From Aricia agestis (taxonomy: Eukaryota; Arthropoda; Insecta; Lepidoptera; Lycaenidae), in assembly GCF_905147365.1 (NCBI RefSeq), contig NC_056407.1, forward strand, positions 12,896,001-12,960,000: a DNA stretch of 64,000 nucleotides. The letters run 5' to 3'. Both the position numbers and the translations under genes were made by a program. The notes beneath the pieces were generated by a model. That model ran no database searches and was not told the DNA's origin. It saw only the letters and a program-made list of their open reading frames with translations. This document shows positions 22,333 to 32,830 of this stretch, piece after piece (the stretch's first letter is position 1; each line of letters opens with the position of its first letter).

Positions 22333-22859
22333 TCACTCTTTTTAGTTATCTACAAGATAAGGCTTTATGCGTAAATAACCACTACGAATGTTAACTATTC
22401 ACATTATGTTACTGTAAGCGAATTTGTGGTAAATGCTTGCAGTTATCTAAGCGATGCTGCAATTTAAAAACTTTTATCTTTAAAGCTTCAGGAGTTCTGT
22501 TCAGTGCCTTTGGACCAAGAGACACCTTCGTATGAACTTTCTCTTATTCGTAACATATGTTTAAGTTACTAGAAACAACATTTTTACCACTATGAGTCTT
22601 TTCATAAATTTCAAGAATTTCCCTCGATTGCTCATTGATCCCATCATCAGCTCACCACTTTCGTAATTATTATACAAAATCAAGCTTATACCCTATACAA
22701 CACCACAATAATTTTGAAAATCGGTCCACAAACAGCGAAATAATCATCAAAAACATCTGCTTCGATGCAAAATATCACGAAAAGCATCAATAATTGGGTC
22801 ATAATGTGATGACCCATGGCATAATTATGATTTTGATGATGATGATCAGATAAATTGAT

Positions 22860-23245
22860 GTGTTGGCTTATGCTTTCAGTTGTTTAAACAACGCCGAAAT
22901 CCCCGAACCTGTATCTATAAGGATTCAAAAGTTCTGTTGGGTACCTTCGGATCCAGGGTATAACCTGGTGCAAAATTTTACTTTATGGTAGCAGTTATCT
23001 CGAATGCTTCAGAAAAAATTAAAAATCACTATATGTTTCCATACAAATTTCAAGGAGTCCGCTCGATTCCTCCAAGATTCCATCATCAGATCACCACTTT
23101 TGTGAACATGGTACCAAATTCGAGTTAAACCCTATACAACACAAAAAGAATTTTTATAATCGGATCACAAACGGCTGTGTTATCGTTGAACATACAAAAG
23201 AAAAGATACATGCAGCCGAATGTATAACCTCCTCCTTTTTGGAAG
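22860..23245. repeat. Repeat with AACGCCGAAA..CTCCTTTTTGGAAGTCGGT
   Basis: Diverged relative of the central part of the composite repeats at 46184-46565 and 61290-61660, sharing ACAACGCCGAAA, CATCATCAGATCACCACTTTT and CAAACGGC in the same order. Confidence 0.55.
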
Positions 23246-23285
23246 TCGGTAAAAAAGAACTAATGTTTTTAGGTGGTAAAAGCTT

Positions 23286-23345
23286 CAAGACAGAGGCATA
23301 GATTGCTTAGGGCTGATGCCCTAAGCAATCCATGCCTCTGTCTTG
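23286..23345. repeat. Palindrome, 28-bp arms
   Basis: CAAGACAGAGGCATAGATTG and onward is repeated in inverse after four bases with one mismatch. The sequence matches the GCCCTAAGCAATCCATGCC part of the hAT end at 26258. Confidence 0.7.
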
Positions 23346-23360
23346 TTGCATCCTAATCGA

Positions 23361-23412
23361 GGCCAGTGACGGATTTAGACTACTATCAAGTAGTCTTAAT
23401 CCGTCACTGGCC
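23361..23412. repeat. Palindrome, 24-bp arms, made of a hAT end
   Basis: GGCCAGTGACGGATTTAGAC with its reverse complement after a four-base spacer, one mismatch. CAGTGACGGATT is the terminus of the hAT family at 26258-26423. Confidence 0.7.
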
Positions 23413-23660
23413 GCGATTAGCCGCGGTAAAGATCGGAACAGACCTTAAGTTTATGTCCACAGTTGGTCCATACCTACTTTCGCATTTCTACTAGTGGCCG
23501 TGCTAGCCCGGCTGGTGTATACTCTATATCAGCGTCTTAACGATCGTGCCAAACAAAAGTGTTACATGTATTTAGGTATGTATGTAAGCACGGGCGTAGC
23601 CAGGGGGAGGGTTTTGGGGGTGTTCAAACCCCCCCCCCCCCCCCCCAAAATTTAAGATAT

Positions 23661-24940
23661 TAAGACCCAATTTTACCAACCTATGTTTGTTAAATCCTAA
23701 CGAGGCATTAGTTAACGGAGCTTAGAAAATTAAACAGATTGTTAAAATACTTATGTCCCACAGTAAAAATTTAACAGCGGATTAGTAAATGCAATGTTAA
23801 GTGAACAACGAGTGAACAACTATCAATTCGTTCATTCTTGTTATAAGGCGACGAAATTGCAATATACATGATTAATACGACATGTTTGCTGCAATGTGTC
23901 ACTTTCTTCCATAGTAGTATAATAGTAGATAATGCGACCAAATTAAAATATCACTGATCGCATACATTTGTTACGCTATAATAATTCTTCTTAATTTACC
24001 AGGTTAATAATTATTATCTGTCAAAGCTGAAAACATGATTCATAATACAAACTTTTATTTACATATTTCGGTTTGGTTATTTTGATACAAGTTAGTATAT
24101 TTGCAATGTCAAGGAAAATCCGAAGGCTGAATTTTTGGCAAAGTGAAAATAAATAATTATTCATAACTATGAAAATAAATAATAATAAAGACGTAGCGGA
24201 AACATGGCGGAAAGTTTTAACAGCGGATTAGTAAATGCAACGTTAAGTGAACAACGAGTGAATAACATTCAATTCGTTCGTTCTTGTTATAAGGTGACGA
24301 AATTGCAATGTACAAGTTTAATACGACATGTTGGCTGCAATGTGTCATTTTCACCTTATTCGTATAATACGTCATCTGGTAAATAATGCGACCAAATTAA
24401 AATATCACTGATCGCATACATTTGTTACACTACATTGGTTCTTTTTAATTTACCAGGTTAATAATTATGATCTGTCATAGCTGAAAACATGAATCATGAT
24501 ACAAACTTTTATTTACTTATTTCGGCTTGGTAGTTTTGATACAAGTCAGTGTATTTGCAATGTCAAGGAAAATCTGAGAGCTGAATTTTTGACAAAATGA
24601 AAATAAATAATTATGCATAACATGAAAAATAATAAATAATATGTAAGGATGTGGCGAAACATGGCAGCAACACTCAAAAGTCAAAACAGATTCTTTTATT
24701 GATATTGGATATTGTCTTTAAAAATTTCTTTAAAAATAATAATTTCTCTGTTGTTTTGACTATTATAACGGCCTGTTATATATTTAACGAACCTCCCCAG
24801 CAGGAATTAAAATTTAACACCGTGTTAGGCGATTTGACATGACATTAGCGTATGGTGGAACGCTCGATAGCTCCAACAGGCCGTTAACTGATTTAACAAG
24901 CCGTTATTTATTTAACATTGCTTGATGAAACTGGGTCTTA
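23661..24940. mobile_element. Nested Harbinger-like element with internal duplication
   Basis: Begins TAAGACCCAATTTTACCAAC and ends GATGAAACTGGGTCTTA, an inverted pair with TTA/TAA-type borders. Its first half (AACAGCGGATTAGTAAATGC onwards) is repeated from about 24216, so the copy contains an internal tandem duplication. The inverted GACCCAATTTCACCAAC end resembles the element at 62384-62524. Confidence 0.55.
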
Positions 24941-25147
24941 ACATACATTAGGGCATGGTGGAACGCTCGATAGCTCTAACAGGCCGTTAACTGATTTAAC
25001 AAGCCATTATTTATTTAACATTGCTTGATGAAACTGGGTCTTATTACATTCATAAAATTAAAATAAGGATAGGCGTGCGGCATATCTCATTTATTACTAC
25101 TATTACACTAAAAAAGCTTTTCTCTGTAAGTATCTATTTTTTACATC

Positions 25148-25955
25148 TTTAGACCCAATTTCACCAACCTATGTTTGTTAAATCCTAACGAGGCATTACT
25201 TAACGGAGCTTAGAAAATTAAACAGACTGTTAAAATACTTATGTCCCACAGTAAAAATTTAACAACGGATTAGTAAACGCAATGTTAAGTGAACAACGAG
25301 TGAACAACTATCAATTCGTTCATTCTTGTTATAAGGCGACGAAATTGCAATGTACAAGATTAATACGACATGTTTGCTGCAATGTGTCACTTTCTTCCAT
25401 AGTAGTATAATAGTAGATAATGCGACCAAATTAAAATATCACTGATCACATACATTTGTTACGCTATAATAGTTCTTCTTAATTTAACAGGTTAATAATT
25501 ATTATCTGTCAAAGCTGAAAACATGAATCATAATACAAACTTTTATTTACATATTTCGGTTTGGTAATTTTGGTACAAGTTAGTATATTTGCAATGTCAA
25601 GGAAAATCCGAAGGCTGAATTTTTGAAAAAGTGAAAATAAATAATTATTCATAACTATGAAAATAATTAATAATAAGGACGTAGCGGAAACATGGCGGAA
25701 AGACTCAAAAGTCAAAACAGATTCTTTTATTGATATTGCATATTATTGTCTTTGGAAGTTGTTATTTTAACTCATATAACAGCCTGTTTAATATTTAACG
25801 GACCTCCATAGCAGGAATTAAATTTAACACCGTGTTAGGCGATTTGACATGACATTAGCGTATGGTGGAACGCTCGATAGCTCTAACAGGCCATTAACTG
25901 ATTTAACAAGCCATTATTTATTTAACATTGCTTGATGAAACTGGGTCTAATATTT
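25148..25955. mobile_element. Second nested Harbinger-like copy
   Basis: Begins AGACCCAATTTCACCAACC and ends GATGAAACTGGGTCTAA. It is about 95% similar to the first unit at 23661 over most of its length, in the same orientation. Confidence 0.55.
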
Positions 25956-26257
25956 TTCTTATGAATATAAGGGTTATTTTATGTGAGTACTTTTATCCCT
26001 ATTATTTTTTTTTGAGCCTTCTCCGATACTAAAACCTGGCTACGCCCGTGTATGTAAGTACAGGCTGCAATTTAACCTTCCTGCCAAATTTGGATATATT
26101 GATCCTTGTTAAAAAAAAAATACACGTATTTCTTCTTTTATAATCACTCAGTACTAAAATTTTGAGAAATAGCCTCCGAAAGTTATCCTACCAAACATCA
26201 CAAAATATGGACACATGCGCGGCCCGGCCCCGTCCCGCCATTCCATTGACATTCTTG

Positions 26258-26423
26258 CAGTGACGGATTAAGACTACTTGATGCCCTAAGCAATCCATGC
26301 CCGTGGGCCCCCCTATCCGTATATCAACTAGAATCGGTCTTTGAACCTTTACTCTTCTGGTGCCCCCTCAGACGTGATGCCCTAGGCAATTGCTTAATTT
26401 GATTAAGGGCTAATCCATCACTG
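26258..26423. mobile_element. hAT-like MITE, 166 bp, duplication CATTCTTG
   Basis: Ends CAGTGACGGATTA and TAATCCATCACTG (one mismatch); CATTCTTG flanks both sides (26250-26257 and 26424-26431). Same family as the larger element at 21833-23409. Confidence 0.8.
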
Positions 26424-26597
26424 CATTCTTGTTATTATCATAAGTTTTCCCTTCATACCACAGAATAGATAATAGTACAAGTACTTTGACGAATGTAAAG
26501 GACGTAGATAGGTATGTTTAGAATAAAATTAAGTGATACACATCAAAAGAATCGAAAATTACAACTTTTTAATTACGAAAAGTAAGCACTATTGAAA

Positions 26598-27225
26598 TCT
26601 ATACTAATATTATAAATGCGAAAGTATCTCTGTCTGTCTGTCTGTCTGTCTCGCTTTCACGCCAAAACTACCGAACCGATTGTAATGAAATTTTGTATAC
26701 AGATAGTCTAAAGCCTGAGAAAGGACATAGGCTACTTTTTTACTGGAAAAAAGGGTTGTATGGGGTGAAAATACCAAAATTTGTTCAAATTAAGTTAGTT
26801 CCAAAAAATTCATACTAGATGGCGCCGTGCCTCTCTTACATCGCGCTAACGCTTGCCCAACATCTTTCTTTAAGAGATGGTATCATTGTATATTTAAGTG
26901 TCGATTTTTTTTCGATTGTTATTTCTTTTTTACGTTATTTAATAAGTCAGTACTTTATATTTTAAACAGTGACGTAACCTTAAACCTATCAATGATAAAT
27001 AGTTTATGGGTAAAGTTGTGTAATTGGGGGGCTAAATAGGCTTTAAAATTTGGCATAATATATTTAGTTTAATTTAAAAAAATGAAATATTATGTGCACA
27101 CTGCACAGCTGTTTTGATTTAAGGGGTACCAGGGTATTTTTTATAAAAGCTTTTGACACCAATTTTGTTGACATCGCGCGCTATAAACTGAAGACCACGC
27201 GGACGAAGTCGCGGGCAACAGCTAG
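26598..27225 (+). mobile_element. Helitron-like element, 628 bp
   Basis: Starts TCTATACTAATATTATAAAT after an A and ends CGCGGGCAACAGCTAG before a T. A CGCGGAC/GTCGCG stem lies just before CTAG. Insertion between A and T without duplication, TC start and CTAG end with hairpin all fit a non-autonomous Helitron. It contains GTCTGTCTGTCTG and no helicase frame. Confidence 0.7.
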
Positions 27226-27459
27226 TTTATAATAAATCTAAACCACATCCTTTGCATTTAGGCGTATTTAAAAATTGAATTAACTTATGTACACAGTACA
27301 ACTAATTAAAAAAATAAAAATCAAAACAACCCACCTCTAAATCTTATTTAAGTATTTCCATCTTGTCTACACTTAGCATAGTTCAAACAAGTTCAAACTG
27401 CAATCCGTTTTGCTCTAAGCAAAGTCTAGCGCGTTTTGCACATTGTCTTTAAAATTTTG

Positions 27460-27621
27460 TTACTTTAAAAGTTTGTTAAGCACAACTTTGTCACTTTTAA
27501 CCTTGTCAGAGGCATGTCTTCGAGGCTGGCTAGGCGTGTGCAGGTGTTGTGAAGTGCGAACTGTCCATAATCCGAGTCTTTGATTGTCTCGCGATTCAGA
27601 TTCAGGGTACAGCTGCTGCAT
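27460..27621 (-). other. Weak candidate first coding exon, minus strand
   Basis: A 53-codon minus-strand frame starting MQQLYPESESRDNQRLGL begins just downstream of the CG-rich block, which would be its promoter side. GTTAAA after ..ASDK could be a weak donor. No protein family is recognised and no second exon was found, so this may be chance. Confidence 0.15.
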
Positions 27622-27779
27622 TCGAGAATCATCAATCAGCTGTTACGAAGACGAGGAACGCTTTCTTGCTCGTACAGTCTCTGGGTTCCGCGTAAACTTT
27701 CGGCACTCAAAATGTAGCACCTCCACCTATGCCTCCACATTTCATAACACTCGATCGTGGTTAGGGTACATTGTAACAG

Positions 27780-28040
27780 ACACTAATTAAAGCGCGAGGG
27801 CCGGGGGCGCCGTGACAAACAAAATAATTACGTGTCACACTTTCAACTACGCGCGTGGTACTAAACGGTCGCCGGCGACCGGCGGGCCGCGGGCGGCGGG
27901 CCTCCCGCCTCCCACCCCGCGCGTCACCCCCGCTTTACCCCTATGTATAAACCGGTCTCGACTGGATAATATCTGTGCGGCGCGATGTACTAGCTCGGTC
28001 GCAATATCGCAATTATTATTAACTTATGAAGTGACCATTG
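27780..28040. promoter_or_regulatory. CG-rich block, possible host promoter
   Basis: The stretch has dense CG dinucleotides (GCGAGGGCCGGGGGCGCCGT, GGTCGCCGGCGACCGGCGGG), unlike the AT-rich surroundings, and includes TATAAACCGG near 27946. It matches no repeated element elsewhere in the window. It could be a promoter or first exon of an unidentified gene on either strand; 27226-27540 to its left is plain AT-rich sequence. Confidence 0.3.
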
Positions 28041-28317
28041 TGCATTGATTTTCATTGGGATAAAATATGTTATTGTAAAAAAATTAACACCCTATTTTTT
28101 TTGGTTTAATGGACTCACCTAATGATACCTAATCCCCAAAAAAAATTTGGCAGGTAGGTTTAATTGCACCCTGTATATTTTGTGTTATGTTGTTTATGTT
28201 TGTGTTCGTATATTTCTGGAACTACAAGTCCGATTGAAGTAATTATTTATTCGCAAGTTTCATCAAAATCGGTTCAGTAGTTTTTGAGATAGGAAATTTG
28301 AATTCTTAATATTATTA

Positions 28318-30578
28318 TTATTATTTTTTTTTTTATAATTTCTCATCCCCCTAACTGTGTCAGGGCTTGTTGCTATCTTCTTATTACATTAATTTGTTCT
28401 TTAGTATTAAAATTTCTTAAACATAAAAATTTCCAATAAATTGCTACAAATACTATAAAATTAAAACAATAAAAAAATAATAATAATACGGCACAACATT
28501 CAACTACCCTAATATCACAGCTTACAATCACAATAGTTTACTAGAATTTCTCTTGTTCACAACACACACTATCCTCTTACAAAAAGAGAGAAACAAATCT
28601 CTCTTTTTTCCCCCCAGGATGGCAGGCAGATTCTCACCCGTCATCGATGTGCCCAATTCTTGCTCAATATCATATCTATTTCTAGCAAAAATTGGACACT
28701 CGAATAACAGGTGAGGAACCGTCTCCTCAACTCCTGGCTGACACAGGCACGACGGATCCTCCTTCAACTTGAATCTGTGCAAGTAGAATGCGAATCCGCC
28801 GTGTCCAGTCAGAATCTGTGTGGTGTGGTGTGTGATGTCTATCTTTTTGACTATTTTGTATGCAGCAGCAGCGCTTGGGAAAAAGAGTTTCGTGACTCCA
28901 GCCGTCCTTCCCACCCCGTATCTCCCGTCCCATTCCTCAATCGTATCCTCTCTCAAAATACGCTTGACGAATGAAACAGGACACAGATCGTAGTTAGGTT
29001 TCCTTCTCAATCTCAGCGCGGCCTCCTTGGCTAATTCGTCAACCCTCTCATTCCCTCTCAACCCTGCGTGCGCCTTAATCCAAAACAGGGAGACCTCCCG
29101 CCTCTGCAATGCAGCTTTTCGGAGGGCAGCCCTTGTTTGCACTGCCAGGGGATGAAGGGAACTAAGGGTGATAGCCTGGAGAGCCGATCTGGAATCGCTA
29201 AGGATACCGACCTTTGTCATTCCACTCTTGCAGGCTATACTTACTGCTCTTTGGAGCGCTAGAAGTTCGGCCTGGTAGACGGTGCAATACGGCGACAAAG
29301 CAAGCTTGACGGCCTTCGTCTCGGCCTCACCCTTCCATATGGAGAGAGCGGCTCCGACTCGACCCTCAATCTTGCTGCCGTCCGTATAGATCCTATGGAT
29401 GTGGCTTTCAACCACGTCAGCATACGAGTCCTCATCTACCATCCCGAACCTCAGCTCTACCTGCTCTGCCGGATGTGGGTCCTCAATCGCGGAAGCCATT
29501 CGTTCCACCTCTCTGTCCCTCAATGCCGGGTAGGACACTCCCTTCTTGATCTCATATAGTCTCGATGCTTCAAGTATTCTGAGATCAAGAGGGAGTATCC
29601 CAGCCAACAGCAGCGCAGAGTTCAGGGAGACGGTCCGATATGCTTTGCAGATCTTCAGGGCAAAACCCCGTTGCACGGAGTTGAGCCTTTTTTGGACCCC
29701 CATCTTTTCCACGGTGGGTGCCCACGCTGCTGATGCATACAAGATAGTTGGTTCTATGACCGCCGTATAAATAATCTTAACTACTTGGGGGTTAAGCCCC
29801 CAGCCTACTCTAGCGGCCCTGGCAAGCTGCTTGTAGCGCGTGATTGCCTTTTGGCAAACGCTGCTAACGTGGGCGTTAAACGTCAAGCCTTGATCGATAA
29901 TTAAGCCCAGAATCTTTAATTCACTGTAGTATTTAATTTCCACACTCCCCATTCTCAAGCGCGGTGTGTCATATTTTAGTCGCCTTGTCGACAGTAATGC
30001 GCAGGTTTTGTGCGGCGCAAAATTCAATTTATTGGCTCTGCCCCAATTTTTAACGACGCTTAACACTTTGTTAGCTTTTAACTCCACATCTAAAGCCGAG
30101 TCTCCCTCAAAAACGAGCACGATGTCATCAGCGAAGGCCTGACAAAACACACCCATTTCCTCTAGCATCCTTAACAGTGGGTCTAACAAGAGGTTCCACA
30201 GGATGGGACCGCCTATGGATCCCTGTACACACCCCTTGTCGGTCCCCCTGTTCACTTCCACTCCGGCATATCTAACATTCACACACCTTCCACTAAGGTA
30301 ACTGCTGATAACCCGCCTCAGGTTCCCCGGACACCCAACTTCAGCCAACCGAACCTTTATGGACGGCCACCATGCACTATCGAAGGCCCCCTCTATGTCC
30401 AGCGATACCACAACAGAAATTTTCTTCTCCTCCCTCTTTTTTCTGATGTGGTTCACCAACCTATAGAGGGCGTCTTCGGTGCTTCTTTGGGGCATAAAAC
30501 CATACTGGTTGGAGCTTATTTTGGGTAACAGGTAGAACCTGAGTCGGGCTACCAGCATCTTCTCGAAGATTTTGCCGA
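28318..30578 (-). mobile_element. 5'-truncated LINE (RT + RNase H)
   Basis: A minus-strand non-LTR retrotransposon copy. The 3' tail is a TAA/A-rich run at 28318-28335, preceded by a 3' UTR of about 190 bp; the 5' break is near 30578, inside the reverse transcriptase start (IGKIFEKM). TTAATATTATTA occurs on both sides (28306-28317 and 30579-30590), a probable 12-bp target duplication, though the A/T simplicity makes it less certain. Confidence 0.85.
28528..30558 (-). CDS. LINE ORF2 fragment: reverse transcriptase and RNase H
   Basis: An open frame of 676 codons without stop or shift. The reverse transcriptase carries SLDIEGAFDSAWW and KGCVQGSIGGPILWNLLLD, and the catalytic FADDIVLVF at about residue 143. 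An RNase H domain follows with YTDGS at about 390, YQAELLAL, LSDSRSAL and KAHAGLRGNERVDELA, giving the D-E-D-H-D set. The C-terminus has the LTGHGGF..C-L-C..PHLLFECP zinc-knuckle-like region (about residues 565-615). These suggest an R1/I-type lineage; I cannot fix the clade. The endonuclease and ORF1 are missing through 5' truncation, so it cannot move by itself. The unbroken frame indicates a young insertion. Confidence 0.9.
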   Translation of the reverse strand: MLVARLRFYLLPKISSNQYGFMPQRSTEDALYRLVNHIRKKREEKKISVVVSLDIEGAFDSAWWPSIKVRLAEVGCPGNLRRVISSYLSGRCVNVRYAGVEVNRGTDKGCVQGSIGGPILWNLLLDPLLRMLEEMGVFCQAFADDIVLVFEGDSALDVELKANKVLSVVKNWGRANKLNFAPHKTCALLSTRRLKYDTPRLRMGSVEIKYYSELKILGLIIDQGLTFNAHVSSVCQKAITRYKQLARAARVGWGLNPQVVKIIYTAVIEPTILYASAAWAPTVEKMGVQKRLNSVQRGFALKICKAYRTVSLNSALLLAGILPLDLRILEASRLYEIKKGVSYPALRDREVERMASAIEDPHPAEQVELRFGMVDEDSYADVVESHIHRIYTDGSKIEGRVGAALSIWKGEAETKAVKLALSPYCTVYQAELLALQRAVSIACKSGMTKVGILSDSRSALQAITLSSLHPLAVQTRAALRKAALQRREVSLFWIKAHAGLRGNERVDELAKEAALRLRRKPNYDLCPVSFVKRILREDTIEEWDGRYGVGRTAGVTKLFFPSAAAAYKIVKKIDITHHTTQILTGHGGFAFYLHRFKLKEDPSCLCQPGVEETVPHLLFECPIFARNRYDIEQELGTSMTGENLPAILGGKKRDLFLSFCKRIVCVVNKRNSSKLL

Positions 30579-30590
30579 TTAATATTATTA

Positions 30591-30886
30591 CTTACATGCA
30601 ATTTTTAAGAAAATTTTATCTTTTTAAAATATTATTATTCAAATCGTATCCAATAAAACCAACGTCTATATTATCATGATATTATCTACTAATGTTTAAT
30701 TATTTTTTTTAATATTATGAGTAACAAAGTATAATGATGGGCGCGCACTATCTCAACTAGCGCCATCCCATAATATTTTAATTCTAGTTATATTGAAGAA
30801 GTAAGTTAATTTAAGAATCGAATAAAAAATTAAATGTGTATATTTCTGTCTTTTACCTCTTTATATGATTAAACCAGTTTTACCGA
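30591..30886. other. AT-rich stretch, nothing recognised
   Basis: Low-complexity AT-rich DNA between the LINE and the next element. No exon, tail or TIR visible. Confidence 0.5.
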
Positions 30887-30894
30887 TCTGGATG

Positions 30895-31832
30895 GGGTCT
30901 GTCGCTGGTTCACACCACAGTTTTTCGAACCGCGGTTCGAAACAGCGAAGGATTGTTTTTTAATTACCCGATTCATACCGCGGTTCGAAACAGAGAAGAC
31001 CTGTTTTTGAATTAGTGGATTCGAACCGCAGTGTAGATAGTTCTATTATTACATATTCATTTAAGTACAGTTAAGCTCAACATAATTAAGAAATCAAAAA
31101 TATTAATTTTAAGTCTTAAGACCAAACTAAAGTAAAAATATGCGAGATGGGCGCAAAAAATTCCCGACTTAAAAGAATAGGTAACATCATAAAAGAGTTA
31201 TTAGTGGGTGAAATAACCATGGGTTTGGTTAGCCACTACCTGGAAAAATTAAGGGTTTAAAATTAACTTAAAATAATAATAATTTTACTCCTTTTGATTG
31301 TTTTACTACTTTGTTTTTTTTTTAATATTTTTGATTTTTTAATTTTTCGACTAAGATTTTATACAGTTATGTAATTTTAATTTTTTTTATTTAGGTACAT
31401 TAAATATTATTCTTGTTGATTTGTTTAATTTTTTACTGTGATTATTTTCTTTTTGAATATTTAAAATTTACGACTGTGATTTTATGCAATTAAAACCTTA
31501 TTATTAATATTATTATTATTAAAGTGTCCCATTTTTTATGATTTTGAAAGAAATGTAATTTCTTTATTAAAAATGTGTTTTTATTTCTTTTTGAAACCAC
31601 TTTTCTATACGTATGTACAAATAAATTAAATGAGACTAAAAAAACTTGGTACAATAATTATTGGCTTAAATTTGTGGTCCGAATTCACCTATAGCAAAAA
31701 ATAATTAATTAGTGGTTTCACACCACTCCAATCACCGCGGTATTAATCAGGAATACAAAATATTTCAAAAACGGTTCTTCGCTGTTTCGAACCGCGGTTC
31801 GAAATTCTGTGGGGCGAACCAGCGAAAGTCCC
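30895..31832. mobile_element. TIR element, 938 bp, 8-bp duplication TCTGGATG
   Basis: TIRs GGGTCTGTCGCTGGTTC and the inverse of GGGACTTTCGCTGGTTC, flanked by TCTGGATG on both sides (30887-30894 and 31833-31840). Both ends carry the 16-bp palindrome TCGAACCGCGGTTCGA, and further CCGCGGTTCGAAACAG units follow at the left. The middle is very AT-rich, with one 37-codon frame (31146-31259) of no recognised family. The 8-bp duplication suggests hAT, but the ends are unlike the hAT elements nearby. Confidence 0.75.
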
Positions 31833-32368
31833 TCTGGATGTAGGTATTATTTTACGAAGATACTTTACCCCGGAAAGGAGATACGTCATGTGATAGCTTT
31901 CATCCCGGGAATGTGATGAGTGAAGACTGATGGATAACTTTTTCTGACTTTCACTTCATTATGTTTAAGTTAAGTAATTATTAAACCCAACTGCGTCCGC
32001 AAATCTGGCCAAATCATTACCCTTCAGAGTTTGCCGCAGTCGGTTAAAAAGTAACGTTCTCGAGTAACCTCATTTGGAGTTTTTCTCCGGTCCGCGTCAC
32101 TCGCCTCAGTGCTCTGACGAAAAAACATCGCGTGCGTTACGATACAGTGCCTATGTATCTTTACAATTACTTATGATACATTATGGATTCTAACTATTAG
32201 CTATGGTCGAGCCTTGAGTGGAACCAGCATATAATGAGATTTGTAATTGCCTAGAAAAAGTACTAGATAAATTTCAAAAATGTTGTACCTACCCGCTATA
32301 GCATACGTAACTAGCTAACTTTAAAGTTAAATAAAATATAAAATATACATACTAAAATAAAATATTTA

Positions 32369-32496
32369 GGGCCTGTTTCACCACTTTCTGATAAAGTGCC
32401 TAATAGGCTATTCACAACTTTTTTGACAGATTCTCCATACTTGATCTGTCAAGTTAATTGGTGGATAGCCTTATCAGGAAGTGGTGAAACAGGCCC
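32369..32496. mobile_element. PIF/Harbinger-like MITE, 128 bp
   Basis: Perfect 18-bp TIRs GGGCCTGTTTCACCACTT and TTA on both sides (32366-32368 and 32497-32499). GGG ends and a 3-bp TWA duplication are typical of PIF/Harbinger elements. Confidence 0.75.
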
Positions 32497-32519
32497 TTAA
32501 TATCTAACAGAGCTGACAG

Positions 32520-32830
32520 AGCATTTTTTGTGATTTGCATGGGCAAGTGCCCGAGCGTCATGAATTTTCCCATACAAAAGTTTAAAAAAAATTCAAAATA
32601 TTATTAAAAAAACGCCATCTATTGACGCCCAGGAATACTTACTATCAACGCCCTCTGCCCCTAACATGCAGGTACTAATAAAAAGTGTCGAGGCCAAATC
32701 AAGGTCAAATATCGTTCTGTCTAGCCTTCAGATTTACGCCGAACGCGCGATAAGGAACTTCGTTCCAAAAACTTGATAGGTGTCAAGGGATACCCGGATG
32801 GAACAAAGTTATAAAAAAATCATGACTGTC
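32520..32830. repeat. Dispersed repeat, relative of 44135-44480
   Basis: Contains CATGGGCAAGTGCCCGAGC, CGCCATCTATTGACGCCC, AATACT..TATCAACGCCCTCTGCCCC and GGTGTCAAGGGATACCCGG; all but the first recur at 44135-44480. The first part also matches the loop of the fold-back at 36541-36810. Confidence 0.55.

Larger units (their letters stand above)
21833..23409. mobile_element. Composite hAT-like element, 8-bp duplication GCCGCGAT
   Basis: It starts CAATGACGGATTA and ends TAATCCGTCACTG, with GCCGCGAT on both sides (21825-21832 and 23410-23417). Its terminal segments match the 166-bp element at 26258-26423, into which about 1.3 kb of other repeats have been inserted: a fold-back (21990-22332) and a segment at 22860-23245. 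The right end is made of two palindromes (23286-23345, 23361-23412). Confidence 0.75.
21611..23516. repeat. Outer inverted repeat enclosing nested elements
   Basis: The left arm (about 21611-21700, AGCCGGCCTAGCACGGC) and right arm (about 23420-23516, ending GCCGTGCTAGCCCGGCT) are inverted copies of about 85 bp at about 80% identity. It contains the MITE at 21705-21817 and the element at 21833-23409. No target duplication was found. Confidence 0.5.
23589..26050. mobile_element. hAT-like element of 2462 bp, duplication TATGTAAG
   Basis: Ends CACGGGCGTAGCCAGG and CCTGGCTACGCCCGTG with exact 8-bp duplications TATGTAAG (23581-23588 and 26051-26058). A C-run follows the left end. It has no transposase frame: nearly the whole inside consists of partial, head-to-tail copies of a second family (23661-24940, about 24953-25042, 25148-25955). 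Confidence 0.8.
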
